NCBI GenBank assembly: GCA_963762315.1
Contig: CAVXKO010000007.1
Location: 682,001-746,000 of the forward strand
Reading direction: 5' to 3'
Length of the DNA: 64,000 bases
Source: RPQJ01 sp963762315
Lineage (GTDB): Bacteria > Pseudomonadota > Gammaproteobacteria > Steroidobacterales > Steroidobacteraceae
A program made the translations under genes and the position numbers. Shown here one piece after another: positions 37,455 to 46,816 of this stretch. The notes under the pieces are model-generated. The model was not told where the DNA came from. It searched no databases and was given only the letters and a program-made list of their open reading frames with translations. The stretch's first letter is position 1, and each line of letters begins with the position of its first letter.

Positions 37455-37895
37455 ATGTCGCGTCATCGTCTGCCGCAGATCCTCGCCTTCATGACGCCGT
37501 TCCCGTATTCGATCGACGTCGAAGCGCCGCTGGCCGAGGCCCATGCGTTCCTGCGGGAGCGCCAGATCCACCACCTGCCGGTCACCCGGGATGGCGTACT
37601 GGCCGGCATCCTCACGGATCGCGACATCAAGCTCGCCCTCGGGCCGGACCTCGACTCGCCGCCCGAACGCGAACTGAGCGTGCGGGACGTGTTCCAACCG
37701 GACTCGTACGTCGTGGAATCCGGCGCACCCCTGGACGAGGTCGCGGCGGCCATGGCCGAGCGGCGCATCGGCTCGGCGCTGGTGACCCGGGGCGGCAAGC
37801 TCGTCGGCATCTTCACCACCAACGACGCCTGCCGCGCGCTGGCTAGAGTGCTGCGCGACCAGCACCCGGACCCGGGCCCCGACCAACCGGCCTGA
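37455..37895 (+). CDS. Two-CBS-domain protein
   Basis: A 146-residue stand-alone CBS pair: residues 10-60 (IHHLPVTRDGVLAGILTDRD) and 75-130 (IGSALVTRGGKLVGIFTTND). Such proteins sense adenylate charge. It is divergent from the hydrolase gene, with 107 bases between starts. The HhH protein gene begins 2 bases after the stop, so they are likely co-expressed. Confidence 0.85.
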   Translation: MSRHRLPQILAFMTPFPYSIDVEAPLAEAHAFLRERQIHHLPVTRDGVLAGILTDRDIKLALGPDLDSPPERELSVRDVFQPDSYVVESGAPLDEVAAAMAERRIGSALVTRGGKLVGIFTTNDACRALARVLRDQHPDPGPDQPA

Positions 37896-37897
37896 GC

Positions 37898-38791
37898 ATG
37901 CCTTCCGCCATGCCTACCGAGGATCGTGCGCGCTACACCGACCGCCTGCGCGAGGCCGCGGACCTCCTGGAAGCGCAGGGCGCGAATCCCTTCCGCGTGT
38001 CCGCGTACCGCAAGGCGGCCGACACAGTGCGCGACCTCGACGAGGACGTGTCTACGATCGTGGAGCGCGAAGGCCCTGCGGGCCTGGAGAAGCTTCCGCA
38101 CATCGGGCGGGGCATCGCGGCGGCGCTCGCCGAGATGGTGCAGACGGGCCGATGGACGCAGCTCGATCGCCTGCGCGGCAGTGCGGATCCCGTACAGCTC
38201 TTCACGGTGGTGCCCGGCCTCGGGCACCGGCTCGCGGAACGTATCCACGAGGAGCTGCACATCGACACGCTGGAGGCGCTCGAACTTGCGGCCCACGATG
38301 GCCGTCTCGAAACCGTGCCGGGCGTGGGTCCACGCCGCGCGGCGACGATCCGCGCCAACCTGCAGGTGATGCTCTCACGCGGACGGCCTCGCCCCGCGCC
38401 CTGCACGAACGGCGCGGCGCCCGCGCAACCTTCGGTCGAGACGGTGCTCGCAATCGACAAGGAATATCGCGAAAAGTCTGCGCGCGACGAATTGCCGACG
38501 ATCGCGCCGAAGCGCTTCAACCCGTCGGGTGAAGCGTGGTTGCCGGTGCTGCACTCGTCCCGCGACGGATGGCACTTCACGGCGCTCTTTTCGAACACCG
38601 CGCAGGCGCACCAGCTGGGGCGCACGTCGGACTGGGTGGTCATCTATTTCTACGACGACGAGCATGCCGAGGGGCAGCACACCGTGGTGTCGGAGACGCA
38701 TGGGCCGCTGGCAGGCCGGCGCGTCATTCGCGGGCGCGAGACCGAGTGCCGGGCGTTCTATTCGCAGTTAGCGTTGTGGCGCGGTAGTTGA
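37898..38791 (+). CDS. Helix-hairpin-helix DNA-binding protein with PolX-like N-terminus
   Basis: A 297-residue protein. The first 160 residues resemble the 8-kDa and HhH parts of family X DNA polymerase (ADLLEAQGANPFRVSAYRKA, LEKLPHIGRGIAAALAEM, VPGVGPRRAATIRANL). The polymerase palm and PHP domains are absent. A separate globular domain follows (FNPSGEAWLPVLHSSRDGWH). It probably binds DNA ends or gaps; enzymatic activity is not evident. Hairpin element 1 begins 38 bases downstream. Confidence 0.75.
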   Translation: MPSAMPTEDRARYTDRLREAADLLEAQGANPFRVSAYRKAADTVRDLDEDVSTIVEREGPAGLEKLPHIGRGIAAALAEMVQTGRWTQLDRLRGSADPVQLFTVVPGLGHRLAERIHEELHIDTLEALELAAHDGRLETVPGVGPRRAATIRANLQVMLSRGRPRPAPCTNGAAPAQPSVETVLAIDKEYREKSARDELPTIAPKRFNPSGEAWLPVLHSSRDGWHFTALFSNTAQAHQLGRTSDWVVIYFYDDEHAEGQHTVVSETHGPLAGRRVIRGRETECRAFYSQLALWRGS

Positions 38792-38829
38792 CGCGTTGGC
38801 TGGCGCGATCGCCCTGCGCGTCGGAGGCT

Positions 38830-38926
38830 GTCCGGTGCTCGTCCGCCGGGACGCCGCAAGTACGTCCATGTAGGCTCCGCACGCGCCGTCCATGGCGCGT
38901 GACGGCCCGGCGAACGAGCACCGGAC
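38830..38926 (+). repeat. Long hairpin element, copy 1
   Basis: Arms 38830-38850 and 38906-38926 are 21 bases each and pair with one mismatch (ends GTCCGGTGCTCG / CGAGCACCGGAC). The core contains CGCCGCAAGTACGTCCATG, TAGGCTC, and an inner stem CACGCGCC/GGCGCGTG. It reads in the direction of the upstream HhH gene. Confidence 0.9.
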
Positions 38927-39139
38927 ATCCTTTGCGACGCGCAGGTTGGCTCGCGCGGTCACATGGCGGCGCTAACGCGGTCGGTGAACTGCGCTACCTC
39001 GATGAGTCGCGCCGCAGAGCAGCCGCCTCGCCGGCCACGCCCCCGGCCGCGAGCGGCATGCGCGCTAGCCGCGAAGAGGCAGGCCAATCGCAGTAGCGCA
39101 GTGCGGTCACAAATCGCGACAGCCGACCGACGAACGGCT
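38927..39139. other. Spacer between paired hairpin elements
   Basis: 213 bases with no gene, terminator or family match. It is bounded by oppositely oriented hairpin elements at the 3' ends of two converging genes. Confidence 0.6.
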
Positions 39140-39250
39140 GCGCCCGATCCGGTGTTCCCTGGCCGGGCCGTCACGCGCCATGGACGGCGCGTGCGGAGCC
39201 TACATGGACGTATTTGCGGCGTCCCGGACGGGGAACACCGGATCGGGCGC
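39140..39250 (-). repeat. Long hairpin element, copy 2 (opposite orientation)
   Basis: Arms 39140-39167 and 39223-39250 (28 bases, about 25 paired) include CGATCCGGTGTTCCC / GGGAACACCGGATCG, different from copy 1. The core is the reverse complement of copy 1 with only about one change. It lies 23 bases beyond the stop of the NlpC/P60 gene and is oriented with that gene. Confidence 0.9.
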
Positions 39251-39273
39251 AGCCATTCGGAGCCGACGCGACG

Positions 39274-39840
39274 CTAACGCGCAGCGGTGTGCGGCGTATC
39301 GCCGCCAGCGGGGAAGCGACCGAAGCCAGCGAGCCGCTCACGGTAGTACTCTTCGTCGAGGCTGGCCTCGCCGACGCGCCTGCCCGACTGCGGCGCGTGC
39401 ACGAAGCGACCCTGTCCCGAGTAGATGCCGACGTGCGAAACCTCCGCCCGCTGCCCCGCGAGCCGGAAGAACACGAGGTCCCCCGGCCGCAAGTCCTGCT
39501 CGCGAACCGGCTGCGCGGCTGCAAACTGCTGCGCGGCGGTCCGCGGCACCGCGATGCCCTGCTGGCCGAAGACGTACGACACCAGTCCGCTGCAATCGAA
39601 CCCCTGCGCGGGAGACGAACCGCCGTAACGATATGGAGCGCCCACCTGCGCCATCGCGGTGCCGACGACGCGCGTGCCCGCGTCCGGCACGCCGCCACCC
39701 TGGAGCGGTGGAACCGTCTGCGGCTGGAACGGCGCGCAGGCCGTCGCGAGGAACGCGAGCAGCGCCAGCGCGACGAGACGCAGTCCGGCCGGGGATCCGA
39801 CCGGTGCCAGGCAACGCGAACCGGGAGAACGGGAGCTCAC
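39274..39840 (-). CDS. NlpC/P60-family lipoprotein peptidoglycan endopeptidase
   Basis: A 188-residue lipoprotein from a GTG at 39840; no ATG is in frame nearby. Signal VALALLAFLATAC has a good lipobox. The NlpC/P60 domain has the catalytic cysteine in QGFDCSGLVSYVFG, histidine in EVSHVGIYSG and the third polar residue in RFVHAPQSG. It would cleave peptide stems in the cell wall. No strong ribosome site is seen before the GTG. Confidence 0.82.
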   Translation of the reverse strand: MSSRSPGSRCLAPVGSPAGLRLVALALLAFLATACAPFQPQTVPPLQGGGVPDAGTRVVGTAMAQVGAPYRYGGSSPAQGFDCSGLVSYVFGQQGIAVPRTAAQQFAAAQPVREQDLRPGDLVFFRLAGQRAEVSHVGIYSGQGRFVHAPQSGRRVGEASLDEEYYRERLAGFGRFPAGGDTPHTAAR

Positions 39841-39941
39841 CGGGCCGCAGTGTAAGTCACGGCCGCCCCGAATTGCGCCCGCACCCCGCCGATGTTGCAA
39901 TGCTTGCAACGGCCCACCGGACCGGTCAGGACGGACACAGG

Positions 39942-41075
39942 ATGAAGAGAAGCGTTCGGCTGCTGCTGGGACTCGGCATTGCCGCGGCGGCCGTGGCCGG
40001 CATCGCCGTCTTTGCAAGTCGTTCCAAGCCCATCACGGTCGAAACCGTGGCCGCCGATCGCGGCCTCGTCGCTGAGACCGTGACCAACACTCGCGCCGGC
40101 ACCGTCAAGGCCTGCAACCGCGCGCGCATGGCGCCACCGTCGGCCGGCCAGATCGCGAGCCTGCCGGTGAAGAAAGGCGACAAGGTCGAGAAAGGACAGG
40201 TACTGCTCGAACTGTGGAACGACGACATCCGCGCCAGCCTCGACCTGGCCAGGCGCGACGCGGAGGCCGCCAAGGCGCGCCGGGACCAGGCGTGCATCGA
40301 AGCCGCCACGTCGAAGAAGGAATCCGCGCGCCTCGCCAAGCTGGTGCAGGACAAGCTGGTGTCCGTCGAGCTCGCCGAGCGCGCGGCCGGGCAGGCCGAT
40401 GGCGCAGCGGCGGCGTGCCGCGCCGCCAACGAGCAGGTGAAGGTCTCGAGCGCGCGTATCGACGAAGCCACCGCGAGCCTCGAGCGCACGCGCTTGCGCG
40501 CGCCGTTCACCGGCATCGTCGCCGAAATCAACGGTGAGATCGGCGAGTTCATCACGCCCTCCCCCGTCGGCATCCCGACGCCGCCGGCCGTGGATCTCGT
40601 CGACGCGAGCTGCATCTACGTCACCGCGCCGATCGACGAAGTCGACGCGCCCCGCGTGAAGGAAGGCATGAAGGCGCGCGTCACGCTCGACGCGTTCAAG
40701 GACCGCCGCTTCGCAGCGCACGTGCGCCGAGTCGCGCCATACGTGCTCGACACGGAGAAACAGGCGCGCACCGTCGAGATCGAAGCGGAGATCGACGAGC
40801 GCGAAAACGCGAACCTGCTGCCCGGCTACAGCGCGGACGTCGAAGTAATCATCGCAGAGCGACCCCAGACCCTGCGCGTGCCGACGCGCGCGATCATCGA
40901 GGGCAAGAAGGTCTACGTGCTCGACGGCGGCAAGGTGAAACTCGTGACCGTCGAGACCGGCCTCGGCAACTGGGAGCACACCGAGATCACGAAGGGCCTC
41001 GCGCCCGGCGCGCAGGTCGTCGTGTCGATCGACCGCGAAGGCCTGGCGGACGGCGTGTCGGCCACCAACCGCTGA
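39942..41075 (+). CDS. HlyD/MacA-type periplasmic adaptor subunit
   Basis: A 377-residue membrane-fusion protein. A signal anchor (LLLGLGIAAAAVAGIAVF) is followed by a lipoyl half (VKKGDKVEKGQVLLELWND). A coiled-coil hairpin comes next (RDAEAAKARRDQACIEAATS to EATASLERTRLRAPFTG). Beta-barrel segments end with LRVPTRAIIEGKKVYVLDGG. It is first in a three-gene MacAB-like exporter unit, with the ATPase gene 16 bases on. No outer-membrane channel gene is adjacent. Confidence 0.9.
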   Translation: MKRSVRLLLGLGIAAAAVAGIAVFASRSKPITVETVAADRGLVAETVTNTRAGTVKACNRARMAPPSAGQIASLPVKKGDKVEKGQVLLELWNDDIRASLDLARRDAEAAKARRDQACIEAATSKKESARLAKLVQDKLVSVELAERAAGQADGAAAACRAANEQVKVSSARIDEATASLERTRLRAPFTGIVAEINGEIGEFITPSPVGIPTPPAVDLVDASCIYVTAPIDEVDAPRVKEGMKARVTLDAFKDRRFAAHVRRVAPYVLDTEKQARTVEIEAEIDERENANLLPGYSADVEVIIAERPQTLRVPTRAIIEGKKVYVLDGGKVKLVTVETGLGNWEHTEITKGLAPGAQVVVSIDREGLADGVSATNR

Positions 41076-41091
41076 GCGCCGGCGGACCGCC

Positions 41092-41787
41092 ATGATCGAG
41101 ATCCGCAGCCTCAGCCGCCACTTCCAGGTCGGCGAACAGCTCGTCCGCGCGCTCGACGACGTGAGCCTCGCGTTCGAGGCCGGCGATTACGTGTCGATCA
41201 TGGGACCGAGCGGCTCCGGCAAGTCGACGCTGCTCAACATCATCGGCCTGCTCGACCGGCCCACGTCCGGGGCCTACGTGCTCGATGACCGCGACACGAC
41301 CGGCCTGTCCGACGACGAGCTCGCCGCGCTGCGCTCGCGCAAGATCGGCTTCATCTTCCAGTCGTTCCACCTCGTGCCGCGCATGACGGCGTTCGAAAAC
41401 GTCGAACTGCCGATGGTGCTCGCCGGGGTGGCGCCGGCCGAACGGCGCGAGCGGACGGCGAAAGTGCTGGCAGACCTGAGCCTGACGGACCGCGGTCATC
41501 ACCGGCCTGCGCAGCTCTCCGGCGGCCAGCGCCAGCGCGTCGCCATCGCGCGCGCGATGATCATGGAGCCGACGGTGCTGCTCGCGGACGAGCCGACCGG
41601 CAACCTCGACCACGTGTCGGGTGCCGACGTGCTCGCTTCGCTCGAAGCCTTGAACACCCGCGGCATTCTCCTGCTGGTCGTCACCCATGACGAAGAAGTG
41701 GCCGCCCGCGCGCGACGACACGTTCGGATGCGCGACGGCAAGGTAGTGATCGACCAGCGGACCGGGCCCGTCGCAGCGCCGCAATGA
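41092..41787 (+). CDS. ABC transporter ATPase, MacB/LolD-like
   Basis: A 231-residue ATP-binding subunit. Walker A is MGPSGSGKSTLLNII, the Q-loop is in GFIFQSFHLVPRM, the signature is QLSGGQRQRVAIARA, Walker B is VLLADEPTGNLD, and the H-loop is VVTHDEE. It belongs to the mechanotransmission class working with FtsX-like permeases. Its stop overlaps the permease start as ATGA. Confidence 0.93.
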   Translation: MIEIRSLSRHFQVGEQLVRALDDVSLAFEAGDYVSIMGPSGSGKSTLLNIIGLLDRPTSGAYVLDDRDTTGLSDDELAALRSRKIGFIFQSFHLVPRMTAFENVELPMVLAGVAPAERRERTAKVLADLSLTDRGHHRPAQLSGGQRQRVAIARAMIMEPTVLLADEPTGNLDHVSGADVLASLEALNTRGILLLVVTHDEEVAARARRHVRMRDGKVVIDQRTGPVAAPQ

Positions 41788-44198
41788 GAACGCGCGACCT
41801 GCTGCACCTCGCCACGGAGTCGCTCGCGCGAGCGCGGCTGCGCAGCCTGATGATGCTGATCGCGATGGCGATCGGCGTGGCCTCCGTCGTCGTGCTCACC
41901 TCGCTCGGCGAGGGCGCGCGACGCTACGTGACGGGCGAGTTCCGCGCGCTCGGCACGGATCTGCTCATCGTCCTGCCCGGCCGCTCGGAGACGACCGGCA
42001 TCCAGCCCGGGATGTTCGCCGGCGAGACCCCGCGCGACCTCACGCTCGGCGATGCTCAGGCCCTGCTCCGGATTGCGGACGTGGAGCGCATCGCGCCGCT
42101 CGTCATCGGTTCGGCGCCCGTGTCGGCGCGCGAACTCTCGCGCGAGGTACCGGTGATCGGAACCAACTCCGATTTCCTCACGATCCGCAACCTCAGCATC
42201 TCGCAGGGCCAGTTCCTGCCGCCCGGCGAGCTCGACCGCGACATGGCGGTTGCAGTGATCGGCAGCAAGGTGCGCAAGGAGTTGTTCCCGAAGGGCGACG
42301 CGCTTGGAGAGTCGATCCGCATCGGCGAACGGCGCTTCCGCGTCATCGGCGTGCTGGGCGACTCGGGCCGGGCCATCGGCTTCGACCTGCAGGAGCTGGT
42401 GCTGGTGCCGGTTCGAACGGCCCAGCAGGTGTTCAACACCGAATCGCTGTTCCGCATCCTCATCGAGGCACGCGATCGAGATGCGATGCCGCGCGTGCGT
42501 GAGGCCGTCCGCAAGACCCTGATGGAGCGGCACCAGGGCGAGGAGGACGTCACGGTCATCACCCAGGATGCGGTGGTCGCCACGTTCGATCGCATCTTCA
42601 CCGCGCTCACGCTGACGCTCGCCGGAATCGCGTCTATCAGCCTCGCGGTGGCCGGCATCCTGATCATGAACGTCATGCTGGTGGCGGTGAGCCAGCGCAC
42701 GGCCGAGGTCGGCCTGCTGAAGGCCATCGGCGCGAGCAGTTCGCAGATCACCGCGCTGTTCCTCACCGAGGCGATCCTGCTGTCCATTCTCGGCGCCGCC
42801 GCAGGCCTGGTTCTCGGTTATGCCGCGAGCTGGCTCGTCGGCCGCATCTACCCGTCGCTGCCGGTCGGTGCGCCCGCCTGGGCCGTCCTCATGGCGGTCG
42901 GCATCGCCGTCGCGAGCGGCGTGGTTTTCGGGCTGCTGCCGGCGCGCCGCGCGGCCCGCCTCGACCCGGTCGCTGGCGCTGTCGGGGCGCAAGTAGCCAT
43001 GCGCTGGCCGGACCTCATCCGGATGACCAGCGGCTCCGTCGCCGCACAGCGCACGCGAGCCGTCCTGACGGGCCTCGGCATCACCGTAGGTGTGGCCGCC
43101 GTCGTGCTGCTCACGTCGATCGGCGAAGGCGTGCACCGCTTCGTGCTCTCGGAATTCACCCAGTTCGGCACCAACATCATCGGCATCAACCCCGGCACGG
43201 CGAAGACCATGGGAGGTTCGATCGGCGTCTTCGGCTCGGTGCGGCCGCTCACGATCGACGACAGCGAGGCCTTGCGCCACGTGCCGTTCGTCACGGCGGT
43301 CTCGCCCATCGTGCAGGGCAATGCCGAAGTCGAGGCGCTCGGCCGCAAGCGGCGCGTCACGGTCTACGGCACCGGGCCCGATTTCGCCAGCGCGTTCCGG
43401 TTCGACGTCGCGCAGGGCACATATCTCCCCCCGGACGACGCTCGCCAGCCGCGCAGCCTCGTCGTGCTCGGCGCGAAGATGGCGCGCGAGCTGTACGGCG
43501 ACAGCAACGCGCTCGGCACCAACCTGCGCGTCGGCAGCGAACGCTACCGCGTCATCGGCGTGATGGCGCCGAAGGGCACGATGGTCGGACTCGATCTCGA
43601 CGACACGGTTTTCATTCCGGCCGCTCGCTCGCTCGAGCTGTTCAACCGTGACGGCCTCTTCGAGATCGACGTGCTGTACGCGGAAGGCGCGCCGGTGGAG
43701 GAAGTCAGCTCGGGCATCGAGCGCGTGCTCGAGGCCCGCCACGGCGAGGTCGACTTCACCGTGACGACGCAGCAGGAAATGATCGACACGCTCGGCGGCG
43801 TGCTGAGCGTGCTGACCTTCGCCGTCGGGGCGCTCGGCAGCATCTCGCTGCTGGTCGGGGCCGTGGGCATCTTCACCATCATGACCATCGGCGTGCGCGA
43901 ACGCACCGCCGAGATCGGACTGCTGCGCGCGCTCGGTGCGCAGCGCGAGCAGATCCTCGGCATCTTCCTCGCCGAGGCGGTCGTGCTCTCGCTGCTCGGC
44001 GGGCTCGCCGGACTCGTCATCGGCGGCGGCGGGGCATGGCTGCTCGGCCAGCTGGTGAGCAAGCTGCCGGTGAGCTTCTCGCCGTTCTTCATGGCATTGT
44101 CGGCCGGACTGTCGGTGCTGATCGGGCTGATCGCCGGTATCCTGCCGGCGATGCGCGCCTCGAGCCTCGACCCGGTCGAGGCCCTGCGCGACGAATAG
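41784..44198 (+). CDS. Double-length FtsX/MacB-type permease (two units fused)
   Basis: An 804-residue permease made of two similar halves. Residues 1-400 have an N-terminal span (LIAMAIGVASVVVLTSLGEG), a periplasmic domain and three C-terminal spans (RTAEVGLLKAIGASSSQITA). Residues 405-804 repeat this (GLGITVGVAAVVLLTSIGEG and RTAEIGLLRALGAQREQILG). MacB-type permeases are normally half this length and dimerise, so this looks like a covalent dimer. The exported substrate is unknown. Confidence 0.9.
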   Translation: MRTRDLLHLATESLARARLRSLMMLIAMAIGVASVVVLTSLGEGARRYVTGEFRALGTDLLIVLPGRSETTGIQPGMFAGETPRDLTLGDAQALLRIADVERIAPLVIGSAPVSARELSREVPVIGTNSDFLTIRNLSISQGQFLPPGELDRDMAVAVIGSKVRKELFPKGDALGESIRIGERRFRVIGVLGDSGRAIGFDLQELVLVPVRTAQQVFNTESLFRILIEARDRDAMPRVREAVRKTLMERHQGEEDVTVITQDAVVATFDRIFTALTLTLAGIASISLAVAGILIMNVMLVAVSQRTAEVGLLKAIGASSSQITALFLTEAILLSILGAAAGLVLGYAASWLVGRIYPSLPVGAPAWAVLMAVGIAVASGVVFGLLPARRAARLDPVAGAVGAQVAMRWPDLIRMTSGSVAAQRTRAVLTGLGITVGVAAVVLLTSIGEGVHRFVLSEFTQFGTNIIGINPGTAKTMGGSIGVFGSVRPLTIDDSEALRHVPFVTAVSPIVQGNAEVEALGRKRRVTVYGTGPDFASAFRFDVAQGTYLPPDDARQPRSLVVLGAKMARELYGDSNALGTNLRVGSERYRVIGVMAPKGTMVGLDLDDTVFIPAARSLELFNRDGLFEIDVLYAEGAPVEEVSSGIERVLEARHGEVDFTVTTQQEMIDTLGGVLSVLTFAVGALGSISLLVGAVGIFTIMTIGVRERTAEIGLLRALGAQREQILGIFLAEAVVLSLLGGLAGLVIGGGGAWLLGQLVSKLPVSFSPFFMALSAGLSVLIGLIAGILPAMRASSLDPVEALRDE

Positions 44199-44200
44199 TC

Positions 44201-46786
44201 TCAGCGCTCGCCGCGTGGGCGCGCCTTGCGGGTCGGGGGCGCGGTGTATGGATCGTCCGGCCAGGAATGCTTCGGGTAGCGCCCTTTCAGTTCCTTCTTC
44301 ACGTCCTGGTACGTGCGCGCCCAGAAGCTCGCGAGGTCCTGCGTCACCTGCACGGGCCGCCGCGCCGGCGACAACAGCTCCATCGTGACGGGCACGCGGC
44401 CCGCGGCCACGCGCGGCGACTCCATCAGGCCGAACACTTCCTGCAAGCGCACCGACAGCTTCGGCACGCCGCCTTCGTAATCGATGGCGATGCGCGAACC
44501 GCTCGGCACCGAGAGGTGGGTGGGCATCCATTCGTCGAGCTGCCGCTGGTGATTCCAGTCGAGCATGCCGTGCAGGGCACCGCGCAGGTCGACTCGCGAA
44601 AGATGGTCCTTGCGCGTGATGCCGTCGAGCCATGGGCCCAGCCAGCCCTCGAGCGACGCGAGCAGCGCAGTCTCCGACACGTCGGGCCATTCGGCAGCCT
44701 GCGCGGGCGCGAGGTTCGCACGCAGGACCGCCATGCGCTGGCGCCACTGTTCGAGGTCGCGGGTCCACGGCAGGGCGTCGATGCCGAGCGCGCGGATGCC
44801 TTCGAGCATGGCGGCGCGCATCGCTTCCACCGGCACGTTGCGCAGCGGCGTGTCTTCCAGCACCAGGGCATCGAGCCGCCGCACGCGATGCGCCACGACG
44901 GCGTTCGAGCGTGGATCCCATGCGACCTCGTCCTCGCTGCGCACCAGGTGGCCGAGGTGCTGCTCGAGCAACGGTCGCTCCAGGGGCGCGGCGAGGAAGA
45001 TCCGCGCTTCTCGATCGCCGGCATCGAGATCCGCGGCGACGATGAGTTCGCTGCGGGCGAGGGCCGACGGGCCGGGCAACGCGCCGCCGCGGCCTCCGCT
45101 GAACAGGTAGCGGCCATTCTCGGCGCCGCGCGCCAGCCCGATGCGGTCCGGGTACGCAAACGCAAGGAGCAGGCCGACCGCCTGATCGACCGGCAGCGCC
45201 GGCCGGCCGGCTGCCGCGTCCCCCACGCCACGGCGCGCCTGTCGCTCGATCACCTGAGCGGCGCGCTTGACTCGCTGCAGCGCTCCGCCATCCACGGACA
45301 ATCCGGGCGGCGGCGAGGCCCCGTGAAGCACATCGACGCGATGGCGCAGATCGGGATCGCGCGACTGGGCCGTCGAACGCAACGGATCGCGCTCCGCGAG
45401 CAGCGCGGCCATTTCGCAAGCGAGGCCGCCGAGACCGAGCGACGCCGCGCGAACGATCATGTGCGCGAGTCGCGGATGCACGCCGAGCCGCGCCATCTTG
45501 CGGCCGGTTTCGGTGACCGCACCTCTCGCGTCGAGCGCCTCGAGCCGCTCGAGCAGCGAGCGCGCCTGCGCGAGAGTCGCCACGGGCGGTGGATCGAGCC
45601 AGGCGAGGTCCGCGGCATCCGTGGCGCCCCAGCACGCCAGCTCGAGCGCGAGCGGCGCAAGATCCGCCTCGAGCATCTCGGCCGTGCCCTGCGGCGCGAG
45701 CGCCAGCTGCTGCGATTCGTTCCAGAGGCGATAGCACACACCCGGCGCGGTGCGTCCCGCCCGCCCCCGGCGCTGGTCGGCGGAGGCGCGCGAGATGCGG
45801 ACAGTCTCGAGGCGGTCCATGCCGCTTGCCGGATCGAAGCGCTGCCTGCGCTCGAGCCCGGCGTCGACGACGATGCGAACGCCGTCGATGGTGAGGCTCG
45901 TCTCGGCGATGTTGGTGGCGACGACGACCTTGCGTGTGCCAGGCGCCGCGGGGCGCAATGCGGCATCCTGATCGGCCGCACTCAGGTCGCCGAACAGCGG
46001 GAGCACCTTCACGCGTTGCGGGGCTGCGGCCGCAATTGCCTCGGCGGCCCGGCGGATCTCCGCGGCACCGGGCAGGAAGACGAGTGCGTCACCCGGATGC
46101 GCCTCGAGCGCACGCAAAGTCACCGCCACCGCCCGCTTGTCGATCGGGTCGGGATAGCGGCCCGCCTGGGCCGCCGGCGCGGCCGAGTAGTGTGTCTCGA
46201 CGTCGAACATGCGCCCCAGCGAACGCACGATGGGTGCATCGCCGAGCAGTCGTGCGAGCGATTCACCATCGAGCGTCGCCGACATCACGAGCAGCCGCAG
46301 ATCGTCTCGCAGGTGGCGCTGCGCGTCGAGCGCGAGCGCGAGCCCGAGATCGGACTGCAGGTTGCGCTCGTGGAATTCGTCGAAGATCACGCCGCCGACG
46401 CCTTCGAGCGCGGCGTCGGACTGCAACATGCGCGCGAGGATGCCCTCGGTGACCACCTCGATGCGCGTGGACGGACCCACCTTGGTTTCGAGCCGCGTGC
46501 GGTATCCGACGAGACCGCCGGCCTCGCCACCGGAAATCTGCGCCATGCGGCTCGCCACCGCGCGCGCCGCGATCCGCCGCGGCTGCAGCATCAGAAGTTT
46601 CCGGCCAACGAGCCATGGCTCGTCGAGGAGCGCGAGCGGCACGACAGTGCTCTTGCCGGCGCCGGGCGGCGCCTCCAGCACGGCGCAGGAGTGCGCGCCG
46701 AGCGCGGCTCTCAGCGCGGGCACGACTTCGAGGATGGGCAGCGGCGGCAGTGAAATCACGATCGGTCGAACCGGCGCGGTGTGCAT
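44201..46786 (-). CDS. hrpB: ATP-dependent RNA helicase HrpB
   Basis: An 861-residue DEAH-box helicase. Walker A is PPGAGKSTVVPLALL, motif II is DEFHERNLQSDLGLA, motif III is LLVMSATLDG, and motif VI lies in SADQRRGRAGRTAPGVCYRLW. The HrpB-specific C-terminal domain is present (GRVPVTMELLSPARRPVQVT, LKGRYPKHSWPDDPYTAPPT). It converges with the permease gene at 2 bases, and the DUF456 gene diverges 30 bases from its start. Confidence 0.95.
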   Translation of the reverse strand: MHTAPVRPIVISLPPLPILEVVPALRAALGAHSCAVLEAPPGAGKSTVVPLALLDEPWLVGRKLLMLQPRRIAARAVASRMAQISGGEAGGLVGYRTRLETKVGPSTRIEVVTEGILARMLQSDAALEGVGGVIFDEFHERNLQSDLGLALALDAQRHLRDDLRLLVMSATLDGESLARLLGDAPIVRSLGRMFDVETHYSAAPAAQAGRYPDPIDKRAVAVTLRALEAHPGDALVFLPGAAEIRRAAEAIAAAAPQRVKVLPLFGDLSAADQDAALRPAAPGTRKVVVATNIAETSLTIDGVRIVVDAGLERRQRFDPASGMDRLETVRISRASADQRRGRAGRTAPGVCYRLWNESQQLALAPQGTAEMLEADLAPLALELACWGATDAADLAWLDPPPVATLAQARSLLERLEALDARGAVTETGRKMARLGVHPRLAHMIVRAASLGLGGLACEMAALLAERDPLRSTAQSRDPDLRHRVDVLHGASPPPGLSVDGGALQRVKRAAQVIERQARRGVGDAAAGRPALPVDQAVGLLLAFAYPDRIGLARGAENGRYLFSGGRGGALPGPSALARSELIVAADLDAGDREARIFLAAPLERPLLEQHLGHLVRSEDEVAWDPRSNAVVAHRVRRLDALVLEDTPLRNVPVEAMRAAMLEGIRALGIDALPWTRDLEQWRQRMAVLRANLAPAQAAEWPDVSETALLASLEGWLGPWLDGITRKDHLSRVDLRGALHGMLDWNHQRQLDEWMPTHLSVPSGSRIAIDYEGGVPKLSVRLQEVFGLMESPRVAAGRVPVTMELLSPARRPVQVTQDLASFWARTYQDVKKELKGRYPKHSWPDDPYTAPPTRKARPRGER

Positions 46787-46816
46787 CGACCGCAGCCAGC
46801 GTGCATCATTGGGACC

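Noticed and set aside
38830..39250. The paired hairpins as tRNA genes or a transposon with terminal inverted repeats
   Set aside because: No cloverleaf or anticodon arm fits, and the 213 bases between the copies hold no ORF that could be a transposase; arms are self-complementary within each copy rather than between copies.
41499..45737. A 1412-codon minus-strand open frame across the ABC permease and part of hrpB
   Set aside because: It runs antisense to a clear FtsX-type permease and out of frame with HrpB; composition is typical of high-GC shadow frames.
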